Source: GBS-DC sp964451985 (GTDB taxonomy: Bacteria; Armatimonadota; Fimbriimonadia; Fimbriimonadales; GBS-DC). Taken from it: a stretch of 14,390 nucleotides of DNA. Under the pieces are notes generated by a model. That model saw only the letters and a list, made by a program, of their open reading frames with translations. It ran no database searches and was not told the origin of the DNA. Position 1 is the stretch's first letter. Each line of letters starts with the position of its first letter. Below are positions 1 to 7,125 of this stretch, one piece after another. Location: positions 1-14,390 of the forward strand of contig CAYVKB010000063.1 in the NCBI GenBank assembly GCA_964451985.1, given 5' to 3'. A program made the translations under genes and the position numbers.

Positions 1-70
1 CGTCCTCGCCGACGACACACACCCCCCTTCGTAGCATCCGCGTCCCCGCCGACGAACACATCCCCAAAAC
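1..70. repeat. Degenerate copies of a hairpin repeat (left edge)
   Basis: Two imperfect copies of the short repeat that fills the right end of the window. A partial copy ends in CGCCGACGA at about 7-15. A fuller copy at 28-56 runs from TTCGTAGC to GCCGACGAA, followed by the same ACACATCCCC-type linker. Several bases differ from the clean copies at 14239-14390 (for example ATCCGCG in place of GTCGGCG), so the palindrome is partly broken here. The rest of the region before the first gene shows no clear promoter. Confidence 0.8.
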
Positions 71-119
71 CCCGTTCAGAATAACAGGATTTTCCCTCCC
101 ACTGTTGAACTTCTGATGT

Positions 120-124
120 GGAGG
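120..124 (+). promoter_or_regulatory. Ribosome binding site deciding the aldehyde dehydrogenase start
   Basis: GGAGG five bases before ATG 130. It lies inside the reading frame that would start at GTG 118, so it argues for the ATG. Confidence 0.7.
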
Positions 125-129
125 CGAAG

Positions 130-1596
130 ATGCAGACCTACGGGCTATTTATCGACGGCGAATGGCACACAACATCTGAACAGTACGAGGTGCGCAACCC
201 CGCCAACGGTGAACCAATCGCGCAGTGTGCTGTAGCAGGCGAGTCAGAGTTGAACGCGGCGGTGGAGGCGGCACAACGTGCATTCCCTGACTGGGCAGCG
301 CGTTCATATGAGGAACGAGGCGAGATTCTTCGCGCCGTCGCGCAGGGCGTCAAAGCCCGCTACGAGGAGTTCGCGTTCGCAGAATCGCAGGAGACAGGTC
401 GCTGCATTCGCGAGACGATGGCGCACGACGTGCCCTCCACCATCGCCGTACTGGAATACTTTGCGGGCATTGCACCCGCTACACTGGGCGAGACCATCCC
501 TGTTCCTGGCGCGTACCTAAACTACACGCGGCGCGAACCGTACGGCGTGGTCGGTGCGATCACCCCGTGGAACTTCCCACTGTGGCTGGCGGTCATCAAA
601 ATCGCCCCTGCATTAGCGGCGGGCAACACGATGGTGCTCAAACCCGCCCCCACTACGCCTCTCACTGCCCTGATGCTGGCGGAGGTGATGCGTCAGGCAG
701 GTGTGCCCGCAGGCGTGTTCAACATAATCACTGACCCGACGCCCGGCACGATTGGCGACTTGCTCACGCGCCATCCGAAAGTGAACAAGATCTCCTTCAC
801 CGGCTCGACAGGCGTCGGCGTGCGCGTGATGCAGAACGCTGCCACGCACATCGCGCCCGTCTCGCTGGAACTGGGCGGCAAGTCACCGTTTATAGTGTTC
901 GCTGACGCCGACTTCGACCGCGCCCTTGCCCACGCGCTGCTTGCCAACTACTTCGCACAGGGACAGATGTGTACCGCCGCCACACGCATCTTCATCGAGA
1001 AGCCCATCTACGAACGGTTCCGCGACGCCTTCGTGCAACGCGCCCAACGCCTGCAAATCGGTGACCCGTTAGACCCCACCACCGAGTTTGCTACTCTGCA
1101 TAAGCGCGAACAACTGGAGAAGACCGAATTCTATGTGCGCAACGCTGTTGAGGAGGGCGCAACGGTACTGACGGGCGGTAAGCGCATCACCGAACCGCCC
1201 TACGAGAAAGGCTTCTACTTCCAGCCGACTGTGCTGGAGAACGTGCAGCCCACCATGCGCGTCGCCTGTGATGAGATTTTCGGACCCGTGGCGATGCTGA
1301 TGCCCTTTGAAGGCGAAGAGGAAGCACTGCACCTTGCGAACATGACCGACTATGGCTTGGCGGCGGGCGTGTGGACACAGGACATCGGCAAAGCCCTCCG
1401 ACTCGCACATCAGATTCAAGCGGGCAAGGTGTGGGTTAACTGCTACAACATGATTCCGCCCCAAGCCCCTTACGGCGGCTACAAACTGAGTGGCTTCGGG
1501 CGCGAGCTGGGACTCCACTGCCTGCTGGAACTCTACACGCAAGTCAAAAACGTGCAAGTGGACATAAGCTCAGACTACTTTGAGTGGTTTGGGTAA
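130..1596 (+). CDS. NAD(P)+-dependent aldehyde dehydrogenase
   Basis: Aldehyde dehydrogenase superfamily enzyme oxidising an aldehyde to the acid with NAD(P)+, probably cytosolic. ATG at 130 is preferred over an in-frame GTG at 118 because GGAGG at 120-124 sits 5 bases upstream of the ATG; this gives 488 residues, the usual family length. Seen: TPWNFPLW with Asn148, the cofactor loop FTGSTGVG, general base Glu247 in LELGGKSP, nucleophile Cys281 in GQMCTAATR, EIFGPV, and PYGGYKLSGFGRE near the C terminus. The Asn-Glu-Cys spacing (99 and 34) equals that of mammalian ALDH2. The substrate cannot be assigned; betaine-aldehyde-type or broad-range enzymes look similar. It ends where the methyltransferase frame begins and may share a transcript with it and the aconitase. 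Confidence 0.96.
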   Translation: MQTYGLFIDGEWHTTSEQYEVRNPANGEPIAQCAVAGESELNAAVEAAQRAFPDWAARSYEERGEILRAVAQGVKARYEEFAFAESQETGRCIRETMAHDVPSTIAVLEYFAGIAPATLGETIPVPGAYLNYTRREPYGVVGAITPWNFPLWLAVIKIAPALAAGNTMVLKPAPTTPLTALMLAEVMRQAGVPAGVFNIITDPTPGTIGDLLTRHPKVNKISFTGSTGVGVRVMQNAATHIAPVSLELGGKSPFIVFADADFDRALAHALLANYFAQGQMCTAATRIFIEKPIYERFRDAFVQRAQRLQIGDPLDPTTEFATLHKREQLEKTEFYVRNAVEEGATVLTGGKRITEPPYEKGFYFQPTVLENVQPTMRVACDEIFGPVAMLMPFEGEEEALHLANMTDYGLAAGVWTQDIGKALRLAHQIQAGKVWVNCYNMIPPQAPYGGYKLSGFGRELGLHCLLELYTQVKNVQVDISSDYFEWFG

Positions 1597-1645
1597 TCCC
1601 TGAGAGTTTCCTCGCTTCGCTCGGAATGGCAGGGTTTTCTGAATC
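1597..1645. repeat. Intergenic repeat of the 'CHSERSEE' type
   Basis: The stretch contains TTCCTCGCTTCGCTCGGAAT followed by GGCAGGGTTTTCTGA. Read on the minus strand it translates as CHSERSEETLRD, a spurious peptide familiar from an intergenic repeat seen in many bacterial genomes. It sits directly after the aldehyde dehydrogenase stop and spans the candidate start codon of the next gene, so residues encoded here are probably not ancestral methyltransferase. Recognition is from memory of the repeat; only one copy is visible in the window. Confidence 0.65.
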
Positions 1646-3089
1646 GCATGCTCGTGCCTTGGGGCATGTCCCCACTCCACCGGAGATGGTGGCGTTCATG
1701 ACTCGTCTCGCCGCCCCGCTCCCGAACACCGCCTGCCGCGTGTTGGAACCTGCCTGTGCCGACGGACGGTTCCTGGATGCTTTTCGGCAAACCTACGGCG
1801 CACAGCACCGACTGGTGGGCGTGGAAGTGAATCCCAAGGCTGCGCTACCCCCCATTCCCGCTTACGGAGAGGAAAGCGAGAGGGGTGAGGTGATTATCGC
1901 TGACTTCTTACTGTGGGATACACTTGAACGCTTCGACATTATTCTCGGCAATCCGCCCTACGGTATCGTCGGCGATGCTTCGCATTACCCCATCCATCTG
2001 CTCAAAGAGCGCAAAGCCGAATACAAGCGACGCACCACCACTTGGAAGGGCAAATACAACCTGTATGGCGCGTTTATAGAAAAAGCCGTGCGTCTGCTGA
2101 AACCGTACGGTAAACTCGTGTTTATTGTGCCCACCACGTGGCTGATTCTCGACGATTTCGTGCGGCTGCGTCAGTTCCTTGCCCAACAAGGGCGATTAGA
2201 GGTGTTTTATGTCGGCAAAGTGTTCCCAAAGGTGAATGTATCTGCGGTGGTGCTGCGGTTCACTCTGGGCGGATGCGGGCTGGCGTTACATGACCTAACA
2301 AACGGGGAATGGCGGATGAGCGACGCGAGAGCAGGGGAACCAGCCGCACGGCGCACGCACGCGACCCCCCTCTCCTATGCAGTGGGAGAGGGGCTGGGGG
2401 TGAGGGCGAGCGGGCACGCTCTCAACGAAGGTTCTGCAGCACTTGAAAACCCATTTAGCATCAGTAGGAGTGAGACAACCTTACCCATAACCGCCGTACC
2501 TCTCCCCTCACCCAAGGTATCTAAGCTTACCTACACCGGCGAACTCATCCGCTTTGAAACCCCCGAGTGGCTCGTCTTTGAGCAATCGGGCATACCGCTG
2601 GGCGAGCTGTTTCACATCCGCTTCGCAGCACGCAGCCCAGAGTTCCGCAAGAGCGGGCTGATAAGCGACATTCCACAAACAGGATATGTGCCCCTGTTGA
2701 CGGGGCGGAACCTTTCTGCTGGACGCATAGACTACGAGACCTGCTACAGCGGCTGGTGGATGCGCCAGGGGGATGCGCCAAAACTCCGCCAGTTCTACGC
2801 TCAGCCCCATCTGGTGGTGGGGCACACGAAGGGCGTGCGCTTAGTGTGCGCGATGGACTGGCGGTGCTACCCGTGGCGCGAGGAGTATCACCTTGTACCC
2901 CGCGCAGGCGTGAAGGTAGACTGGGCGGCGTTGGAACGATACCTGAATAGCGAGCGGATACAGATGTATTTACAGGCGTTGTACCGCGACTTCACGCCAC
3001 ACCTCACCAAAACGATGCTGGAGCGTGTGCCGGTTCCTGCGGAATACTTCAGTGAGGTACACTTCATCAGCGGAGGAGACATTGTATGA
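1626..3089 (+). CDS. M.TaqI-like DNA adenine-N6 methyltransferase, no adjacent endonuclease
   Basis: Class gamma N6-adenine methyltransferase, using SAM to methylate adenine in DNA. Seen: SAM-binding motif LEPACADGRFL (about residue 40), catalytic NPPY (109-112), WKGKYNLYGAF, and C-terminal recognition-domain blocks RFAARSPEF, LLTGRNL, HLVVGHTKG, YPWREEYHL and YRDFTPHLT. From memory these match Thermus aquaticus M.TaqI block for block, so TCGA is the likely target. The product is 487 residues against about 421 for M.TaqI. The excess is an insertion of roughly 60 residues (about 2301-2520) between catalytic and recognition domains. ATG 1626 is chosen; a GTG at 1584 also opens the frame but overlaps the upstream gene, and neither has a good Shine-Dalgarno. 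The stop overlaps the aconitase start by 4 bp. No TaqI endonuclease gene is visible, so it is either solitary or part of a decayed restriction system. Confidence 0.93.
   Translation: MAGFSESHARALGHVPTPPEMVAFMTRLAAPLPNTACRVLEPACADGRFLDAFRQTYGAQHRLVGVEVNPKAALPPIPAYGEESERGEVIIADFLLWDTLERFDIILGNPPYGIVGDASHYPIHLLKERKAEYKRRTTTWKGKYNLYGAFIEKAVRLLKPYGKLVFIVPTTWLILDDFVRLRQFLAQQGRLEVFYVGKVFPKVNVSAVVLRFTLGGCGLALHDLTNGEWRMSDARAGEPAARRTHATPLSYAVGEGLGVRASGHALNEGSAALENPFSISRSETTLPITAVPLPSPKVSKLTYTGELIRFETPEWLVFEQSGIPLGELFHIRFAARSPEFRKSGLISDIPQTGYVPLLTGRNLSAGRIDYETCYSGWWMRQGDAPKLRQFYAQPHLVVGHTKGVRLVCAMDWRCYPWREEYHLVPRAGVKVDWAALERYLNSERIQMYLQALYRDFTPHLTKTMLERVPVPAEYFSEVHFISGGDIV
2361..2513. repeat. Palindromic 'GEGLGVRA'-type repeat DNA inside the methyltransferase gene
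   Basis: CCCCTCTCC (2367-2375) and GGAGAGGGG (2385-2393) form a 9-bp perfect stem with a 9-base loop, followed by GGGTGAGGG (2398-2406). The reverse complement of that last block, CCCTCACCC, recurs at 2505-2513. The frame through it reads PLSYAVGEGLGVRAS, a peptide typical of intergenic palindromic repeats mis-called as protein in many genomes. Here it is open and in frame within the methyltransferase. Confidence 0.75.
3072..3078 (+). promoter_or_regulatory. Aconitase ribosome binding site inside the methyltransferase gene
   Basis: GGAGGAG ends 7 bases before ATG 3086 and is encoded within the last codons of the methyltransferase. With the ATGA stop/start overlap this suggests translational coupling, or at least efficient independent initiation on the aconitase. 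Confidence 0.8.
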
Positions 3090-5851
3090 CCACACGAACC
3101 ACGTTGCAAGTGGACGAACAGAATTACACTTACTTCAGTTTGCCTGCCGCAGAGAAGCACGGACTGGGCAGTATCAGCCGATTGCCGTTCTCGATTCGCA
3201 TTTTATTGGAGAACATGCTGCGCGTTGCGGAGTCGCCCGAGGGTGCAACGCTTCTGGAGAACCCCGAAGCGACCTTGCGCGCCCTGGCGAGTTGGCAGCC
3301 GCAGCCCGAAGCCCGCGAAATCCCTCTGATGCCTGCGCGGGTGGTACTGCAGGACTTTACAGGCGTGCCATGCGTGGTGGACCTTGTGGCGATGCGCAAC
3401 GCTATGCAGGAGCGCGGCAAAGACCCCCAGCGCATCAACCCCGTTGTACCTGCCGATTTGGTGATTGACCACTCCGTGCAGGTGGACTACTTCGGCACAC
3501 AGTACGCCTTCTTCCTGAATGTGGAGAAGGAGTTTGAGCGCAACCGCGAGCGGTATATGCTGTTGCGCTGGGCACAACGCGCTTTCGATGGCTTCCGCGT
3601 GGTGCCGCCGGGCACGGGCATCGTGCATCAGGTGAACCTTGAATATCTGGGCAAGGTGGTGCAAACCAAACAGGAGAACGGCGACCTGATGGCGTTCCCC
3701 GACTCGCTGGTAGGCACAGACAGCCACACCACGATGATTAACGCGCTGGGCATCCTCGGTTGGGGTGTGGGAGGCATCGAGGCGGAAGCGGTGATGCTGG
3801 GGCAGCCCTACTATATGCTGATTCCGCAGGTGGTGGGCTTCAAACTCACAGGTGAGCTGCCCGAGGGCGCAACCGCCACCGACTTGGTGCTAACCGTCAC
3901 CCAGATGCTGCGCAAGAAAGGTGTGGTGGACAAGTTTGTGGAGTTCTACGGACCCGGCTTGAGCAGCCTCACGGTGGAAGACCGCGCCACGATTGCCAAC
4001 ATGGCGCCCGAATACGGTGCAACGATGGGCTTTTTCCCTGTCGACCAGCGCACGCTGGACTACCTACGCTTCACGGGTAGGCACGAGAGCCTCGTGCGTC
4101 TTGTGGAAGCCTACTGCAAGGAGAACGCGCTGTTCCGCACCGACGACACACCCGACCCCGAATACTCCGACACGCTGGAGTTAGACCTCAGCACAGTGGA
4201 ACCGAGCCTTGCCGGGCCCAAACGTCCGCACGACCGCGTGCCACTGCGCGAGATGCAACAGAGCTTCCGTAAGTCGCTGTATACGCCTCTTCGCGAGGGC
4301 GGTTTCGGCTTGCAGGAACCCACGCCCGAATCGAGCGAGTGGGAGGGCGAGTCGCCCACGCACGACGCCCCCGCCGAGCGCGGGCATATCGGCGTGCCCG
4401 TGATGCTGGAAGGCGAGGAGGCGTTCCTCAAGCACGGTGATGTGGTGATTGCCGCGATTACCTCCTGCACGAACACCTCCAACCCGGCGGTGATGGTGGC
4501 AGCGGGCTTGCTTGCCAAAAAAGCCGTCGAGCGCGGGCTACGCACCAAGCCGTGGGTGAAGACCAGCCTCGCGCCAGGCAGCCGCGTGGTGTCGGACTAC
4601 CTCGCGAACGGCGGGTTGCTGCCCTATCTGGAGGCGTTGCGCTTCCATGTGGTGGGCTACGGCTGCACTACCTGCATCGGCAACAGCGGTCCCCTACCCC
4701 CTGTGATTTCTGAAGCCGTGAAAGAGGGCGACTTGGTGGTCGCCGCCGTGCTGTCGGGCAACCGCAACTTCGAGGCACGTATCAACCCACAGGTGAAGGC
4801 GAACTACCTCGCCTCGCCGCCTCTGGTCGTCGCCTACGCCCTCGCAGGCACAGTCGACATCGACCTGCTGAAAGACCCCCTCGGCTGGGACCCCAACGGC
4901 GAACCTGTGTTCTTGAAAGACATCTGGCCCAGCCCGCAGGAGGTGCGTGAGACCATCGCCCGCGCGCTGCAGTCGGAGATGTTCAAGCACCGCTACGCGC
5001 AGGTGTTCGACGGTGACGAGCACTGGCAGTCGCTACCTGTTCCCGAGTCGGATGTGTACGAGTGGGACGCCAGCAGCACCTACATCCAGCGTCCGCCCTA
5101 CTTTGACAGCATGCCCGCCGAGCCGCCTGCTCTGAGCGATATTCAGAACGCGCGCGTGCTGGCGATTTTCGGCGACAGCATCACTACCGATCACATCTCG
5201 CCTGCTGGCAGCATCCCTGTCGAAAGCCCCGCGGGGCAGTACCTGATACATCACGGTGTCGACCCGCGCGACTTCAACACCTATGGTTCGCGACGGGGCA
5301 ACCACGAGGTGATGATACGCGGCACCTTTGCCAACATCCGCATCAAGAATCTGCTGCTGCCCGGCGTTGAAGGCGGCTACACCATCCACTGGGACACGGG
5401 CGAGCGCACTACCATCTTCGAGGCGTGCCAACGATATAAGGCGAGCAACACGCCGCTGGTGGTGTTGGCAGGCAAGGAGTATGGCTCAGGCAGCTCGCGC
5501 GACTGGGCAGCGAAGGGGACCGCGCTGCTGGGCGTGCGCGCCGTGATTGCCGAGAGCTACGAGCGCATCCATCGCGGCAACCTCGTGGGCATGGGCGTGC
5601 TGCCGCTGCAGTTTATGCCCGGTGAGAATGTTCAAACGCTCGGTCTCACGGGCGAGGAGGTATTCCACATCGAGGGCATCGAGAGCCTCACGCCGCGCAA
5701 AACGCTCACCGTGCGCGCCGTCAAGCCCAACGGCTCCGAAAAGACCTTCCAGGTGCTTGCCCGCGTGGACACCCCGATTGAGGTGCAATACTACCAGCAC
5801 GGCGGCATTCTGCCGATGGTACTGCGCAAAATGATGGAAGAGACCATCTAA
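3086..5851 (+). CDS. acnA: Aconitate hydratase (AcnA/IRP type)
   Basis: TCA-cycle enzyme interconverting citrate and isocitrate through cis-aconitate with a [4Fe-4S] cluster; cytosolic. At 921 residues it has full AcnA/IRP1-type length and is uninterrupted. Seen in order: DFTGVPCVVDLVAMR, GTDSHTTMINALGILGWGVG, cluster ligand Cys461 in ITSCTNTSN, Cys527 and Cys530 in GYGCTTCIGNSG, GNRNFEARI, FGDSITTDHISPAG (start of the swivel domain), YGSRRGNHEVM, and substrate-binding EYGSGSSRDWAAKG. Cysteine spacing (66 and 3) equals that of human IRP1 (437/503/506). ATG 3086 is supported by GGAGGAG upstream. It overlaps the methyltransferase stop by 4 bp and ends before a repeat-rich convergent region. Apo-AcnA proteins can bind mRNA in some bacteria; nothing here shows that directly. 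Confidence 0.98.
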   Translation: MTTRTTLQVDEQNYTYFSLPAAEKHGLGSISRLPFSIRILLENMLRVAESPEGATLLENPEATLRALASWQPQPEAREIPLMPARVVLQDFTGVPCVVDLVAMRNAMQERGKDPQRINPVVPADLVIDHSVQVDYFGTQYAFFLNVEKEFERNRERYMLLRWAQRAFDGFRVVPPGTGIVHQVNLEYLGKVVQTKQENGDLMAFPDSLVGTDSHTTMINALGILGWGVGGIEAEAVMLGQPYYMLIPQVVGFKLTGELPEGATATDLVLTVTQMLRKKGVVDKFVEFYGPGLSSLTVEDRATIANMAPEYGATMGFFPVDQRTLDYLRFTGRHESLVRLVEAYCKENALFRTDDTPDPEYSDTLELDLSTVEPSLAGPKRPHDRVPLREMQQSFRKSLYTPLREGGFGLQEPTPESSEWEGESPTHDAPAERGHIGVPVMLEGEEAFLKHGDVVIAAITSCTNTSNPAVMVAAGLLAKKAVERGLRTKPWVKTSLAPGSRVVSDYLANGGLLPYLEALRFHVVGYGCTTCIGNSGPLPPVISEAVKEGDLVVAAVLSGNRNFEARINPQVKANYLASPPLVVAYALAGTVDIDLLKDPLGWDPNGEPVFLKDIWPSPQEVRETIARALQSEMFKHRYAQVFDGDEHWQSLPVPESDVYEWDASSTYIQRPPYFDSMPAEPPALSDIQNARVLAIFGDSITTDHISPAGSIPVESPAGQYLIHHGVDPRDFNTYGSRRGNHEVMIRGTFANIRIKNLLLPGVEGGYTIHWDTGERTTIFEACQRYKASNTPLVVLAGKEYGSGSSRDWAAKGTALLGVRAVIAESYERIHRGNLVGMGVLPLQFMPGENVQTLGLTGEEVFHIEGIESLTPRKTLTVRAVKPNGSEKTFQVLARVDTPIEVQYYQHGGILPMVLRKMMEETI

Positions 5852-5899
5852 GAATACAAGGCGCAAGCGTCGTCGATGAGCGTTTATATGCACACGCCT

Positions 5900-5989
5900 T
5901 TGGAGGGCGAGGCTCCTGCCGAGCCTTTAACTTATTCGCCTTCACCATGCTCAGTCAGAAAATGGCTCGGCAGGAGCCTCGCCCTCCAA
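5900..5989. repeat. 26-bp perfect inverted repeat, 38-base loop
   Basis: The arm at 5900-5925 (TTGGAGGGCGAGGCTCC onward) is the exact reverse complement of 5964-5989. Each arm also contains a small internal hairpin, GGCTC-CTGCC-GAGCC. It lies between convergent acnA and the cyclodeaminase gene, so a transcript from either side could fold at it, but no T-run follows, so a classical intrinsic terminator is not shown. On the minus strand the right arm reads LEGEAPAEP, a peptide signature I associate with dispersed repeats in several phyla. The alternative is a miniature mobile element with its own termini. Confidence 0.9.
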
Positions 5990-6091
5990 GTGGACATCGC
6001 ACCCGAGCGATTGGCAGGAGCGGCGCAGGCGAGTCGCAAGTCCTAAGGCGCGTCGTCGCTGTGGACATCGCACCCGAGCGATTGGCAGGAG
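5990..6091. repeat. 31-bp direct repeat pair, 71-bp period
   Basis: The 31 bases at 5990-6020, starting GTGGACATCGCACCCGAGCG, recur identically at 6061-6091; both copies are then followed by (C/T)GGCG. The first copy abuts the right arm of the inverted repeat. No coding potential is evident. With the inverted repeat these fill most of the 309-base gap between 5852 and 6160, which otherwise shows no gene. Confidence 0.9.
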
Positions 6092-6160
6092 TGGCGTCCT
6101 CCGAGGGCGCGCGTTCGGTGCAAGCATAAATGTTTTCTGGTGCATTCGTGAAAGGACTTT

Positions 6161-7117
6161 CTAGGTTGCTAATGCCTCGTACACCACTGACGCCACCGCC
6201 ACATCTTCCAGCGCGATGCCCAGCGATTTGAACAGCGTAATCTCTTCAGGGGATTGACGTGGGGGCAGTAGTCCGCCGACAACGTATGAAAGTGGCTGCA
6301 CACGCTCCCAACTGAGTTTGCGCAGCTCGATGGGCGTGATGAGCTCAGCAGCTTCGAGGCGCGCCTGTTGGGAGTCGTCGACAGCGATGCGCTCGCAGCG
6401 TCCGACGGCAAAGGTGTCCAGCTCGCGCCGCGCCAGCGAGTTTGCGCCCGCGGCGTTAATATGCATGCCAGGCTTGAGCATCGCGCCTGTCAAAATCGGC
6501 TCGCGAGCGGTAGTGATAGTGCAAATCACATCGGCGTCGGCAACGGCTTGCTCCACGCTTTCGCAGGTTTGGACAGGTATACCGAGTTGCGCGCGCATGC
6601 GCTGGGCGAATGCCTCGCGTTTTTCGGGCGTGCGGCTGAACACAAACGCCTGCTGAATTTCCCGCACAGCGCAGATGGCTTGGAGTTGCGTCTCCGCCTG
6701 CTCGCCCGCGCCGAGAATTGCGACCGTATGGGCGTCCTCGCGGGCGAGGTACTTGGTCGCCAGCCCCGACGCCGCGCCCGTGCGGATGCGCCCCAACCAG
6801 TCGGCTTCCATCAGCGCGAGCAATTCGCCTGTGTGCGCCGACGCCAGCGCCACTTGGAATCGTGTACCTGTGGGGAACGAGAAGTACGCCTTATACCCGA
6901 TGTAGCCCCTGCTATGCCACGCCGCGCCCATCAGGTGGAGGATGCCCTGCGGGGTATGCACGCGCTGGCGGGGCTGATTGGTCGCCCTGCCGTGCGCCCA
7001 GTCTCGAAACGCCGACTCCAGCACCTCAATCGCAAGGGGCATGGTAAGAACTTCGCGCACCTGCGCCTCGCGGATGAGCCGCGGATAGCAATCGCCCAGC
7101 GTGAGCTGTTCGGTCAT
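6161..7117 (-). CDS. Ornithine cyclodeaminase / mu-crystallin family NAD(P)-binding protein
   Basis: Member of the family of ornithine cyclodeaminase, archaeal alanine dehydrogenase and ketimine reductase (mu-crystallin), which act on amino or imino acids with NAD(P)(H). Seen: GYIGYKAYFSFP with a likely substrate-binding Lys, the family block IRTGAASGLATKYLA, the dinucleotide loop AILGAGEQAETQ, FSRTPEKRE after the second strand, and INAAGANSLARRELD. In true ornithine cyclodeaminase the last block carries a catalytic Asp (GGD); here it is Asn (GAN), so ornithine deamination is doubtful and an imine reductase or amino-acid dehydrogenase role is as likely. ATG 7117 has GAGGG five bases upstream; a GTG at 7129 overlaps the pilin stop by 4 bp and is an alternative start. 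Third gene of the LCP-pilin operon. Confidence 0.9.
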   Translation of the reverse strand: MTEQLTLGDCYPRLIREAQVREVLTMPLAIEVLESAFRDWAHGRATNQPRQRVHTPQGILHLMGAAWHSRGYIGYKAYFSFPTGTRFQVALASAHTGELLALMEADWLGRIRTGAASGLATKYLAREDAHTVAILGAGEQAETQLQAICAVREIQQAFVFSRTPEKREAFAQRMRAQLGIPVQTCESVEQAVADADVICTITTAREPILTGAMLKPGMHINAAGANSLARRELDTFAVGRCERIAVDDSQQARLEAAELITPIELRKLSWERVQPLSYVVGGLLPPRQSPEEITLFKSLGIALEDVAVASVVYEALAT

Positions 7118-7125
7118 GGCGTCCC

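Noticed and set aside
1626..3089. Complete TaqI-type restriction-modification system.
   Set aside because: No frame on either side resembles the endonuclease; the neighbours are intact metabolic genes.
5853..6160. Small genes in the acnA-cyclodeaminase gap.
   Set aside because: The short frames here consist of the repeat elements on either strand and have no ribosome site or recognisable sequence.
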